A DNA stretch of 16,977 nucleotides. Source: Chitinophagales bacterium (GTDB taxonomy: Bacteria; Bacteroidota; Bacteroidia; Chitinophagales; CAIODY01). A program made the position numbers and the translations under genes. Positions within the stretch are counted from its first letter, which is position 1, and each line of letters opens with the position of its first letter. The stretch is from assembly GCA_023251415.1 (NCBI GenBank), contig JAHEYX010000024.1, positions 1-16,977 on the forward strand, given 5' to 3'. This document shows positions 1-7,474 of this stretch, piece by piece. The notes below the pieces were generated by a model that was not told the DNA's origin, made no database searches, and saw nothing but the letters and a program-made list of their open reading frames with translations.

Positions 1-3000
1 GCTATCTTGGATTCTGCTAATGCCGCTTCATTTGGAACCACTTTGGCTATCGGAAATGCCGGTAATTACGAATTCAATGAAGTACTTTCGAAGGCAGGCA
101 ATACCATAAAATGTAAATATTCGATACTTAATTCTTACTCAACTTCAGGTGCCAATGTTCAAGTTATACGGGTGCCTTATTACAATAACCCTACTATAAC
201 ATCTACTATAACTTGTCCAAATTGGGACGGAAGAAGCGGTGGGATAGTTGTGTTGAATGCTTCCGGTACTATTAATTGTATAGCCGGTGCCACCGCAAGT
301 ATTGATGTTAGTGGTAAAGGCTTTAGAGGTGGAGCTTATTATAGTACCACTACATCTTGGGCAGGCACATTCGGTGGTGTGAATGGCTATTTTTATACTG
401 TAACTAGTAATTTAGGAGCATATAAAGGAGAAGGCTTTGGACGTCATTATGGGGCCAATATGCAAGGAGGTGCCGGTGCGCAAGGCAGTGGTGGTGGCGG
501 TGGTGATGATCACAATTCAGGTGGTGGTGGCGGTGGTAATTTTGCTGCCGGAGGTCAAGGTGGAGAAAAAATTTCAAGTTTCTTTTCTTGCCCGGGACCA
601 TTTCCGGGTAGAGGGGGTAAGTCGTTCGCGTATTCAAATGCAACCAATAAGGTATTTATGGGTGGTGGATCAGGTGCAGGTCATGATAATAACGGCTATG
701 GAACCGGTGGTGTTAACGGTGGAGGAATAATTATTATCCATGCCAGTCAAATTAATGGTTCAAATGGAGTTATTCGTACTAACGGTCTCGATAATGTATT
801 AGCCAGTTCGGATGGCGGAGGCGGTGGTGGCGCTGGTGGTAGTTTACTATTGGATGTAAATAGTGTAACTTCAGCCATAACCATAGAAGCAAAAGGTGGA
901 AAAGGTAGCGATCAAGACAATGGCTATAATCCAAATAGTAATTATTGCCATGGAACAGGAGGCGGTGGAAGTGGTGGTTTATTATGGTATAATGGTGCTG
1001 CACCTTCTGCCAATATCACGTTTCAAGCAAATGGAGGGATTGCAGGATTAACCGTAAACTCGAATGCACCATCTGCTTGTGCAGGCTCTAATAATAATGC
1101 AACAGCCGGTGGGAATGGCGGTACACTTTCTGGTTTGGTTTTACAAAAAGCCAGCACTATTAATGCGGCAAATTTACATGCTACGCCAGATACAACAATT
1201 TGTGGTGGTAATGCGGTTCAATTGCTCGCAACCGGTGCAACAAGTTATACATGGTCTCCTGCATCCGGTTTGTCCTGTACCACATGTGCTAATCCAATTG
1301 CAACACCGTCCACAACAACTTCATATATAGTAACGGCCAGCAGTTCAGGCTGTTCCTATACCGATACTGCTATCATTATGGTAATTCCGGGTGTTACAAT
1401 CACCATGCCGGCAAGTTTTACGGTTTGTTCCGGAACTAGTGCTCAAATTAATGCCATAAGTAACGGCTCTACTTTTGCCTGGACACCTGGCCTTGGCTTA
1501 AGTTGTACAACATGTTTAACACCTATTGCTAGTCCAAGTGCAACTACAACCTACCACTTAACAGCCAGCACAGGCTCTTGTTCTAAATCAGATTCTATAG
1601 TTATACATGCAGCGATAATGCCGGTTGCCAACGCACCTGCAGTGGCTGCAGTATGTGCCGGCTCTACGGTACAATTGTCCGCTTCTGGTGGCAGCACTTA
1701 CAATTGGTTTCAAGGTACTGCATTAGGATGCACCACTTGCAATAACCCAACAGCAATACCATTAGCAACAACAACCTATGGTGTTCAAGTAGCAAACGGT
1801 TTATGCTTTGATACGGCTTACGTTACCGTTACTGTAAATGCTACTCCAGCCGTTAATATTCTAAACAACAATCACTTTTTATGTACCGGTGATACGGCAC
1901 ATTTATCAGCAACAAGTAGTAATGGAAGTTTTACTTGGTCTCCGGCCTCCACACTTAGTTGTGCAGCTTGTTCAAATCCGATAGCATCACCTACTGCTAC
2001 TACAACATATTATTTACAAAGCAGCAACGGCGCTTGTACCGGTAAAGATTCTGTGATTCTGACATTAACGGCAGCTCCAACTGTAACCACAGGTGCCAAT
2101 CAAACCGTTTGTAGCGGTAGTGCAGTATCCATTAGCTGTACACCATCGATTGCTAATGTAAGTTGGAATCCTTCAACAACTTTAAGTTGCAGTACCTGTA
2201 ATTCGCCAAGTGCTTCGCCAAGTTCCACAACTACGTATACAGTAACCGTAACCAGCGGTTCTTGTTTTGATACAGCCTCAGTTACCGTTGTTGTTATACC
2301 TGCTCCAACCATAAATATTATTAATCAAAACAAATCAATTTGCATAGGCGATACATTGCATTGCTTGGCTTCAAGTAGTACCGGATCTTATAATTGGACG
2401 CCAACTCCAGGTTTATCTTGCACAACATGTAATAATCCCATCGCTACACCGGCAGCTTCTGTTACCTATTTTTGTTCAACCAGTACCGGTGTTTGTACGG
2501 CAAAGGATTCAGTAGTAGTAACCGTAACCAGCGCACCGGTTGTTACGGCAACAGGTTCAGCAACAATATGTAGTGGAAAATCTACTAATTTAACGGCTTC
2601 TGCTACTTCAGGCAATTTATCTTGGTCACCGTTACTAGGACTATCTTGTGCCAATTGTTCGAATCCTTCAGCCGCACCGACTGTTACAACTACTTATGTA
2701 GTAACAGCAACAAATGGCTCTTGTTCTGATACCGCTCATGTTCAAATTGCTGTTAATACCACACCGGTAGCAAATATCATTAATGCAAATCAAATGGTAT
2801 GCACCAGCGATACCGTACATTTAAAAGCAGCAGCTGCTGTAGGAACTTTTGCGTGGAGCCCTGCAGCATCATTATCTTGTGCTAGTTGTTCAACACCAAT
2901 TGCTCAACCGGCTGTAACCACAACTTATCAATTGATAATAACCAATAATGGTTGTAGGGATACTGATTTGGTAACGCTTACAGTCATTGCACCACCCAAC

Positions 3001-4194
3001 GTTAATGCTGGAAATGATCAATCTATTTGTTCAGGAAGCTCGGCTACCTTAACGGCAACAAGTTCAGCAGCAACGGTAACTTGGTCTCCGGCAACAAATT
3101 TAAGTTGCAGCAATTGCTTTACAACGATTGCGAGTCCTGCAACAACAACTGTTTATGTTGCTACGGCCAGCATCGGTTCTTGCTCTAGAAGCGATTCGGT
3201 TACATTAACCGTTTCACCAAAACCAAGCGTTAATGCCGGACTGGATAAACAATTTTGTAAAGGCGGTAATACCTTTCTTGCTGCTTCTAGTAGTGTAGGG
3301 AATTATTATTGGTCGCCGGTTACAGCTTTAAGTTGCTCTTCTTGCTTAACTCCAACTGCAGCACCTACAGCAACCACAACCTATACTTTAATCGGGTTTG
3401 GAAATGGTGGTTGCAGTGATACAGATCAAGTAATCGTAACCGTTCATGGCATACCTTCGATTAATGCTGGACCTGATATGACTATTTGCAGTGGTAATCC
3501 GGTTCAGTTTAATGCTATTGGTACAGGTAATTTTATGTGGAATCCGGTAAACGGCAGTTGCAGTAATTGCAATAATCCAATTTATTTTCCATTAGCAACT
3601 ACTGTTTATAGTGTTACGCTTACAGACAATAATGGATGTACAAATACGGATCAATTAATGGTGACAGTTTTACCAAATGCTACAGCTGATGCCGGTGCCA
3701 GCATCACTATTAATTACGGCGAAACTGCCACATTAAGTTCTTCTACTATTGCAGATACCTATTGTTGGAGTACTGAACCTAACGGACCTTGCCTCGGAAG
3801 CTCATCCAATTTAGTAGTAAGCCCTAAAGAAACCACCACCTATTATTTAATGACTAATGTAATCAGTAATCCTTGTGGTCAAGCAATGGATTCTGTCGTT
3901 GTTTACATCAACTATGTCGATATGGTTGGTGTTCCAAATTCATTTACACCAAATGGAGATGGCTTAGATGATTATTTCTTTCCGTTTTTGGGAAGTAATG
4001 AATTGGTGATAATGCACATCTTTAATCGTTGGGGACAAGAAGTTTTTGTTACGAATGATTCCCATTCACAAGGTTGGGACGGCAATTTCCATAACGAAAT
4101 GCAGCCGGTAGGTACCTATATGTATTACCTGGAATACCGAAACCCAACACGCGGCACCGTTCCTTTAAAAGGAGATATCACTTTGGTTCGTTAA
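1..4194 (+). CDS. Type IX secreted giant repeat protein, gliding-motility-type C-terminal domain (5' end outside window)
   Basis: The reading frame is open from the first base, so the gene starts to the left of the window. The TTG at 7 is only the first possible start codon inside it. The visible 1397 residues have four parts: a beta-rich segment; a glycine-rich segment (about residues 156-376 from base 1); eleven repeats of about 75 residues with a CSG...W(S/T)P...LSCxxC...PxATTTY...GxCxxxDSVxVxV pattern, plus a degenerate twelfth; and a C-terminal module of about 90 residues. That module has PNSFTPNGDG, IFNRWGQEVF, GWDG, PVGTYMYYLEY and ends LKGDITLVR. It matches the type B T9SS sorting domain (CHU_C / TIGR04131-like), which directs export across the outer membrane and surface attachment or release. 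The repeats resemble the Ig/PKD-like modules common in such cargo. An adhesin or matrix role is inferred from architecture only. No T9SS machinery gene lies nearby. Confidence 0.93.
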   Translation, partial: AILDSANAASFGTTLAIGNAGNYEFNEVLSKAGNTIKCKYSILNSYSTSGANVQVIRVPYYNNPTITSTITCPNWDGRSGGIVVLNASGTINCIAGATASIDVSGKGFRGGAYYSTTTSWAGTFGGVNGYFYTVTSNLGAYKGEGFGRHYGANMQGGAGAQGSGGGGGDDHNSGGGGGGNFAAGGQGGEKISSFFSCPGPFPGRGGKSFAYSNATNKVFMGGGSGAGHDNNGYGTGGVNGGGIIIIHASQINGSNGVIRTNGLDNVLASSDGGGGGGAGGSLLLDVNSVTSAITIEAKGGKGSDQDNGYNPNSNYCHGTGGGGSGGLLWYNGAAPSANITFQANGGIAGLTVNSNAPSACAGSNNNATAGGNGGTLSGLVLQKASTINAANLHATPDTTICGGNAVQLLATGATSYTWSPASGLSCTTCANPIATPSTTTSYIVTASSSGCSYTDTAIIMVIPGVTITMPASFTVCSGTSAQINAISNGSTFAWTPGLGLSCTTCLTPIASPSATTTYHLTASTGSCSKSDSIVIHAAIMPVANAPAVAAVCAGSTVQLSASGGSTYNWFQGTALGCTTCNNPTAIPLATTTYGVQVANGLCFDTAYVTVTVNATPAVNILNNNHFLCTGDTAHLSATSSNGSFTWSPASTLSCAACSNPIASPTATTTYYLQSSNGACTGKDSVILTLTAAPTVTTGANQTVCSGSAVSISCTPSIANVSWNPSTTLSCSTCNSPSASPSSTTTYTVTVTSGSCFDTASVTVVVIPAPTINIINQNKSICIGDTLHCLASSSTGSYNWTPTPGLSCTTCNNPIATPAASVTYFCSTSTGVCTAKDSVVVTVTSAPVVTATGSATICSGKSTNLTASATSGNLSWSPLLGLSCANCSNPSAAPTVTTTYVVTATNGSCSDTAHVQIAVNTTPVANIINANQMVCTSDTVHLKAAAAVGTFAWSPAASLSCASCSTPIAQPAVTTTYQLIITNNGCRDTDLVTLTVIAPPNVNAGNDQSICSGSSATLTATSSAATVTWSPATNLSCSNCFTTIASPATTTVYVATASIGSCSRSDSVTLTVSPKPSVNAGLDKQFCKGGNTFLAASSSVGNYYWSPVTALSCSSCLTPTAAPTATTTYTLIGFGNGGCSDTDQVIVTVHGIPSINAGPDMTICSGNPVQFNAIGTGNFMWNPVNGSCSNCNNPIYFPLATTVYSVTLTDNNGCTNTDQLMVTVLPNATADAGASITINYGETATLSSSTIADTYCWSTEPNGPCLGSSSNLVVSPKETTTYYLMTNVISNPCGQAMDSVVVYINYVDMVGVPNSFTPNGDGLDDYFFPFLGSNELVIMHIFNRWGQEVFVTNDSHSQGWDGNFHNEMQPVGTYMYYLEYRNPTRGTVPLKGDITLVR
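466..1128 (+). other. Glycine-rich segment of the T9SS protein
   Basis: Runs of GGGGG and GGxGG alternate with short beta-like strands such as GGIIIIHAS and GGSLLLDV. The composition changes sharply at about base 1180, where the cysteine repeats begin. The alternation suggests stacked beta turns or a beta-solenoid-like fold, but this is inference from pattern only. The GGT/GGC-rich DNA also produces long histidine-rich reading frames on the opposite strand, which are not genes. Confidence 0.7.
1180..3915 (+). repeat. Eleven tandem four-cysteine repeats plus one degenerate unit within the T9SS protein
   Basis: Units are about 74-77 residues (roughly 225-230 bases). Most have a Cys near the start (CSG, CAG, CTG), an LSCxxC pair in the middle, and a Cys just before the D(S/T) strand near the end. 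A PxA.P..TTTY stretch separates the last two cysteine positions. The first unit starts near 1180 and the eleventh ends at about 3675. The twelfth (about 3676-3915) keeps the TTTYYL strand but loses the CxxC pair. The repeats are diverged in DNA sequence, so they look old rather than freshly amplified. Confidence 0.85.
3931..4191 (+). other. Type B T9SS C-terminal sorting domain
   Basis: This stretch encodes the final 87 residues, beginning VPNSFTPNGDG and ending in a short beta strand DITLVR. Family hallmarks visible are the FTPNGDGLDD start, the NRWGQEVF strand, the GWDG turn, PVGTYMYYLEY and the final LKGD strand. In this family the domain is recognised by the PorV/PorU sorting complex or the type B partner machinery. 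No catalytic role is known. Confidence 0.9.
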
Positions 4195-4243
4195 ATGAAT
4201 CACTACTTGCTGCACGTTTAGTTGCGAATATTTTATTCAAATC

Positions 4244-4266
4244 CTGCTAAGTATTTAGGCAGTTTT
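4244..4266 (+). terminator. Weak intrinsic terminator after the T9SS gene
   Basis: CTGCTAA (4244-4250) pairs with TTAGgCAG (4255-4262) across a GTAT loop with one bulged G, followed by TTTT. It lies about 50 bases after the stop codon and just before the serC promoter. The stem is short and AT-rich, so termination may be partial. Confidence 0.4.
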
Positions 4267-4268
4267 AA

Positions 4269-4276
4269 TACATTTG
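4269..4276 (+). promoter_or_regulatory. serC promoter, -7 element TACATTTG
   Basis: TACATTTG matches the Bacteroidota -7 consensus TAnnTTTG exactly. It ends 21 bases before the ATG at 4298, giving a short leader. A good -33 TTG is not obvious at the usual spacing. The element covers the TTG at 4274, which argues against that codon being the start. Confidence 0.5.
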
Positions 4277-4297
4277 TGTTCAATAAAAATCTTACCA

Positions 4298-5365
4298 ATG
4301 AAAGTACATAATTTTAACGCCGGTCCGGCCATTCTACCTCAAGAAGTTGTTCAAGAAGCAGCAAAAGCAGTTTTGGATTTTAACAATAGTGGCATGGGTA
4401 TTTTAGAAATCAGTCACAGAAGTAAAGACTTTATGGCTGTTATGGATGAAGCACAAGCCTTGGTGAAAGAGCTTTGCGGTTTAGGTGATGAATATAAAGT
4501 TTTATTTCTGCAAGGTGGTGCCAGCACACAGTTTATGATGATTCCTTATAATTTACTTCCACAAGAGGGTACTGCGGCTTATTTGGATACCGGTGTATGG
4601 GCTAATAAGGCATTAAAGGAAGCGAAAAATTTTGGTACTGTAAATGTTGTAGCCAGCTCTAAAGATTCGAATTATAGTTTTATTCCTAAAGACTACACAG
4701 TACCGGCTGATGCTGCTTATTTCCACATCACCACTAACAACACGATTTACGGAACCCAATTACAAACTTTACCGAAATCGCCAACTTTATATGTTGCTGA
4801 TATGAGTAGCGATTTCTTAAGTCGTCGTCATGATTTCAGCCAATTTGATTTGATTTATGCCGGAGCACAAAAGAACGTTGGACCTGCCGGTGCTACGATA
4901 GTTATAGTTAAAGAAAGTATTCTTGGAAAAATGAGCCGGGTAATTCCTACCATGTTAGATTATCGCACACATGTAAAAGATGGCTCTATGTTTAATACAC
5001 CGCCTGTTTTTTCTACTTATGTATGCATGCTGACTTTGCGTTGGATTAAAAAGCACGGTTTGGCAAATATCGAAAAAATGAATTTGGATAAAGCTACCTT
5101 GCTTTATAATGAAATAGATCGCAATCCTTTATTCAAAGGGACAACGGCTGTTGAAGACAGAAGTTGGATGAATGTAAACTTCGTTATGAATGATGCTTCA
5201 ATGGAAGAGGATTTTAAGAAATTTGCAAAAGAACGTAATTTAATTGGAATAGCCGGTCACCGCAGTGTTGGTGGTTTCAGAGCCTCGTTATACAATGCTT
5301 TACCAATTGAAAGCGTACAAGCTTTAGTAAGCGCTATGCAGGATTTCGAAAAATCTAAAGCTTAA
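4298..5365 (+). CDS. serC: Phosphoserine aminotransferase
   Basis: Predicted to catalyse the PLP-dependent transamination of 3-phosphohydroxypyruvate with glutamate in cytosolic serine biosynthesis. SerC-type enzymes can also act in pyridoxal phosphate synthesis. The 355-residue protein begins MKVHNFNAGPAILP, a typical SerC start. It carries ISHRS (residues 38-42), GGAST (73-77), the cofactor segment with VADMSSDF, and YAGAQKNVGPAG, in which Lys192 should form the Schiff base with PLP. GHRSVGGFRASLYNA near the C-terminus is also characteristic. Length fits the family (about 360). ATG 4298 was chosen over the in-frame TTG at 4274 because the protein then starts as homologues do and the TTG overlaps the promoter. 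The gene stands alone, with a strong terminator right behind it and no serA alongside. Confidence 0.96.
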   Translation: MKVHNFNAGPAILPQEVVQEAAKAVLDFNNSGMGILEISHRSKDFMAVMDEAQALVKELCGLGDEYKVLFLQGGASTQFMMIPYNLLPQEGTAAYLDTGVWANKALKEAKNFGTVNVVASSKDSNYSFIPKDYTVPADAAYFHITTNNTIYGTQLQTLPKSPTLYVADMSSDFLSRRHDFSQFDLIYAGAQKNVGPAGATIVIVKESILGKMSRVIPTMLDYRTHVKDGSMFNTPPVFSTYVCMLTLRWIKKHGLANIEKMNLDKATLLYNEIDRNPLFKGTTAVEDRSWMNVNFVMNDASMEEDFKKFAKERNLIGIAGHRSVGGFRASLYNALPIESVQALVSAMQDFEKSKA

Positions 5366-5387
5366 TTATTAAGAATAGTTAACATTA

Positions 5388-5425
5388 AAATCCCGATTCA
5401 TTGAATTTGAATCGGGATTTTTTTT
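5388..5425 (+). terminator. Strong intrinsic terminator of serC
   Basis: A perfect 13-bp stem, AAATCCCGATTCA (5388-5400) with TGAATCGGGATTT (5408-5420), has a 7-base loop and runs into a T tract through 5425. It starts 22 bases after the serC stop codon, so the following gene should have its own promoter. Confidence 0.88.
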
Positions 5426-5451
5426 GACCTTTATTGAATAACTTACCTTGT
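5423..5451 (+). promoter_or_regulatory. Possible promoter for the 5456 gene
   Basis: TTTG at 5423-5426 is followed about 17 bases later by TACCTTG (5444-5450), an imperfect -7 element (one T short of TAnnTTTG). It would give an almost leaderless mRNA starting near the ATG at 5456. The serC terminator just upstream makes a promoter here necessary, but the match is not exact. Confidence 0.3.
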
Positions 5452-5455
5452 AAGT

Positions 5456-6415
5456 ATGAAATCAATTTCCTGGATAGTAATCGCATTGCTTTTTGTACTG
5501 TTAGTCTTTTGGTTAGTGCTTTTTGGACGAGCATCTTTTTCGATGCAGCAACAAGCAGCAACTTTAAAACAACAGGATAGCAATTGGGTTATCAGTAAGG
5601 GGCCTATTTATACCAAAGGAAAATATACTGAGGGTCAAATTCGCTTTTTTTCATCACCGGATACGATGCGTTTAGTGCGATTATTTCCTAATCGGGCATT
5701 ACGCCAACAACGCAACATAAAACATTTAGCTAATGTTTCCGGTGTTGCGCATTTCTTTATGGATCATGACCCTTCTTCCGGATATGTGCATCCCTTTACA
5801 CTTAATTTTTATAAAAAACTTCGGCCGCACGATTTTGTAATGAAGTTAATACCGACTAATCAAAGTGGGGTAGTAGCTGTTAAATTTATAGAAAAGCAAG
5901 CGGTAAAATTGAACGATACCTTAGCTAAACAAACAGCGTTTTTTAGGCAATGGCGCTTAGATGAACTGGATTGTAAGGATAATAAAATACGTCTTCGTAA
6001 AGCGCATTTCAATCCTTTTTATTGCTGTCCGCAGTTGAAGGCTAGTTGTAATAATCCCTTTAAAACGGAATTGCCTATATTAATAGCGCATCAACCGGAG
6101 GGTTATATACCCATTGCTGAATTGAATCAATTAACGGATAAAGAAGGCGGTACGGTGTTTATTGTTTGGAAACTGGAAGAAAAAATATGGTTTAAGGATG
6201 TACACGGTTCATTAGCAGATATCATGAATGCAGCCCAAGAAATTAAAGAAAAATATGGGTGTATTCCGAGTATTGTTCAAGGAGATGCAGGTCCATTTTC
6301 GCAGAAGCATTTATCCGATCGGATGAATGTTTTGCATTTAGATTGGGTAGATGGGATAGAACCGGGATGTGGTTATTGTGGAGCAGGTTTCGGTTATTAT
6401 ATTCCTGCCAAATAA
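5456..6415 (+). CDS. Membrane-anchored protein of unknown function
   Basis: I do not recognise a family for this 319-residue protein. The N-terminus (about residues 4-24) is one strongly hydrophobic helix preceded by a single Lys, so it is probably a signal anchor with the rest outside the cytoplasm. Seven cysteines are visible: C173, C190, C191, C198, C269, and a terminal pair C305/C308 in a CGYC motif followed by a Gly/Tyr-rich tail. A conserved-looking stretch is IVQGDAGPFS (about 273-282). Disulfides or metal binding are possible but unproven. The gene lies between two terminators, so it is probably monocistronic and converges on the ribosomal operon. Composition resembles its neighbours and gives no sign of transfer. 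Confidence 0.8.
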   Translation: MKSISWIVIALLFVLLVFWLVLFGRASFSMQQQAATLKQQDSNWVISKGPIYTKGKYTEGQIRFFSSPDTMRLVRLFPNRALRQQRNIKHLANVSGVAHFFMDHDPSSGYVHPFTLNFYKKLRPHDFVMKLIPTNQSGVVAVKFIEKQAVKLNDTLAKQTAFFRQWRLDELDCKDNKIRLRKAHFNPFYCCPQLKASCNNPFKTELPILIAHQPEGYIPIAELNQLTDKEGGTVFIVWKLEEKIWFKDVHGSLADIMNAAQEIKEKYGCIPSIVQGDAGPFSQKHLSDRMNVLHLDWVDGIEPGCGYCGAGFGYYIPAK

Positions 6416-6450
6416 AAAACGGGATGTTGTTGAAAAACAACATCCCGTTT
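6414..6450. terminator. Shared bidirectional terminator between the 5456 gene and rplL
   Basis: AAACGGGATGTTGTT (6417-6431) and AACAACATCCCGTTT (6436-6450) form a perfect 15-bp stem closed by a four-base loop (GAAA on +). On the minus strand it follows the rplL stop by 21 bases and is followed by TTTTTTATTT, a good U tract. On the plus strand it starts just after the TAA of the 5456 gene but has only TTT behind it, so it should work best for the ribosomal operon. Confidence 0.88.
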
Positions 6451-6471
6451 AAGGATATGCTATGTAAAAGA

Positions 6472-6846
6472 TTATTTTACTTCAACTTCAGCACCAGCTT
6501 CAGTTAATTTAGCTTTTAAATCTTCAGCAGTAGCTTTGTCAACACCTTCTTTAACAGGTTTTGGAGCGCCATCTACTAAATCTTTAGCTTCTTTCAATCC
6601 TAAACCGGTTAAGTCTTTAACGATTTTAACAACCGCTAATTTGTTAGCACCACCTGATTTCAAGATAACATCGAAGCTGGTTTTTTCTGCAGCAGCAGCA
6701 GCTCCTGCACCACCACCTGCAGCAACTGCAACAGCAGCAGCAGCCGGTTCGATACCGTAATCAGATTTTAAAATAGCAGCTAATTCGTTCACTTCTTTAA
6801 CAGTGAGATTAACCAATTGTTCAGCAAAAGCTTTTAAGTCAGCCAT
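6472..6846 (-). CDS. rplL: 50S ribosomal protein L7/L12
   Basis: L7/L12 forms the multi-copy flexible stalk of the large subunit and recruits and stimulates translational GTPases. The 124-residue protein has the expected layout: an N-terminal dimerisation helix region (about 1-33, MADLKAFAEQLVNLTVKEVN), an Ala/Gly hinge (about 34-54), and the globular C-terminal domain with KLAVVKIVKDLTGLGLKEAK and the VDGAPKPVKEGV turn that contacts elongation factors. Length is standard. It is the last gene of rplKAJL, separated from rplJ by a 92-base spacer and ended by a strong terminator instead of running into rpoB. No Shine-Dalgarno sequence precedes it; its leader is guanine-free for 50 nt. Confidence 0.98.
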   Translation of the reverse strand: MADLKAFAEQLVNLTVKEVNELAAILKSDYGIEPAAAAVAVAAGGGAGAAAAAEKTSFDVILKSGGANKLAVVKIVKDLTGLGLKEAKDLVDGAPKPVKEGVDKATAEDLKAKLTEAGAEVEVK

Positions 6847-6896
6847 TTGATTATTTGTTTTAATTGTTTTTTAAATTGTTTTGTTTTATGTTGTTG
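6847..6896 (-). promoter_or_regulatory. Guanine-free A/C/U leader of rplL
   Basis: The 50 bases directly before the rplL ATG contain no G on the coding strand and are full of ACAA/AACAA motifs. Such a stretch should be largely unstructured in the mRNA. It may act as a translation enhancer in a phylum that makes little use of Shine-Dalgarno pairing, in line with the extra copies of L12 each ribosome needs. The function is inferred; the composition is directly visible. Confidence 0.5.
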
Positions 6897-6915
6897 CTTG
6901 GAAGCCTAAGTTGTT

Positions 6916-6937
6916 AAGCAGCTGTTGTCAGTTGCTT
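6916..6937 (-). other. Hairpin in the rplJ-rplL spacer
   Basis: On the minus strand, AAGCA-a-CTG and CAG-c-TGCTT pair symmetrically around an ACAA loop. The hairpin starts one base after the rplJ stop codon. There is no U tract, so it is not a standard terminator. An RNA processing or stabilising role between the L10 and L12 coding regions is possible. Confidence 0.4.
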
Positions 6938-6938
6938 A

Positions 6939-7463
6939 TTATTGTGCTCTATCTTCAAGAGCTTTAACAAGACCGGCAATTTTGTTAGGCGCGCTTTTGA
7001 GGGCAGACACCACATTGGTAGCCGGAGATTGTAACAAGAAAATGATATCGCCAATGAGTTCGTTTTTAGATTTCAATTGACTTAATGCAGTTAATTGATC
7101 ATCACCAACAAACAAATCAGAATCGATATATGCTAATTTCAAAACAGGAACTTTTCCTGCTTCACCACGAAATTCTTTCAATAATTTAGCAGGAACATTA
7201 CTTTGTTCGCTGAAGAATATTGAAGATTGGCCTTTTAAAGCAGCAATTAATTCAGGAGTAGCCTGATTGTTTGCTTCTAAAGCTTTTTGAATTAAGGAGT
7301 TTTTAGCCACTTTCATTTCCACGCCTTTAGCGTAGCAAAGTTTACGCAATTTATTTACCTGCTCCACTGTTAAAGAGGTAGCATCGGCAATATAGAAGAA
7401 GGAAGTTTTAGCAAACTTATCCTTTAACGTTTCTATAAGTTGTGTTTTTTCTGTTTTAGTCAT
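6939..7463 (-). CDS. rplJ: 50S ribosomal protein L10
   Basis: L10 anchors the L7/L12 dimers to the base of the stalk. The 174 residues (family about 165-180) begin MTKTEKTQLIETLKDKF and contain the family-typical YIADATSLTVEQVNKLRKL and KVAKNSLIQKALE segments near the N-terminus, which binds 23S rRNA. The C-terminal helix (about 140-174, SALKSAPNKIAGLVKALEDR) is where L12 dimers bind in homologues. It follows rplA after only 11 bases, so there is no room for a separate L10 leader between the two genes. Any autoregulatory site would have to lie within rplA or elsewhere. Confidence 0.97.
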   Translation of the reverse strand: MTKTEKTQLIETLKDKFAKTSFFYIADATSLTVEQVNKLRKLCYAKGVEMKVAKNSLIQKALEANNQATPELIAALKGQSSIFFSEQSNVPAKLLKEFRGEAGKVPVLKLAYIDSDLFVGDDQLTALSQLKSKNELIGDIIFLLQSPATNVVSALKSAPNKIAGLVKALEDRAQ

Positions 7464-7474
7464 GATGCTTTTTA

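Noticed and set aside
404..1330. Histidine-rich and valine-rich reading frames opposite or overlapping the T9SS gene (for example 404-643 -, 437-730 +, 779-1003 -, 1064-1330 +)
   Set aside because: They are out-of-frame or antisense readings of GGT/GGC-rich DNA, low complexity, with no initiation signals, inside a clear coding region.
2100..2654. Antisense reading frames within the cysteine repeats
   Set aside because: Composition follows the repeat codons on the other strand and no promoter or homology is apparent.
1180..3675. Regularly spaced repeats as a CRISPR array
   Set aside because: The period is about 225-230 bases, the units are diverged and in one continuous coding frame.
4274..4297. 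TTG start giving serC eight extra residues
   Set aside because: The TTG lies inside the -7 promoter element, and the family begins at MKVHNFNAGP.
6243..6507. Small reading frames on both strands across the end of the 5456 gene and the terminator
   Set aside because: They run through the 15-bp terminator and overlap real genes without any sign of expression.
6536..6760. Reading frame antisense to rplL, and a similar one antisense to rplA (7623-7883)
   Set aside because: Mirror images of Ala/Gly/Lys-rich ribosomal coding sequence.
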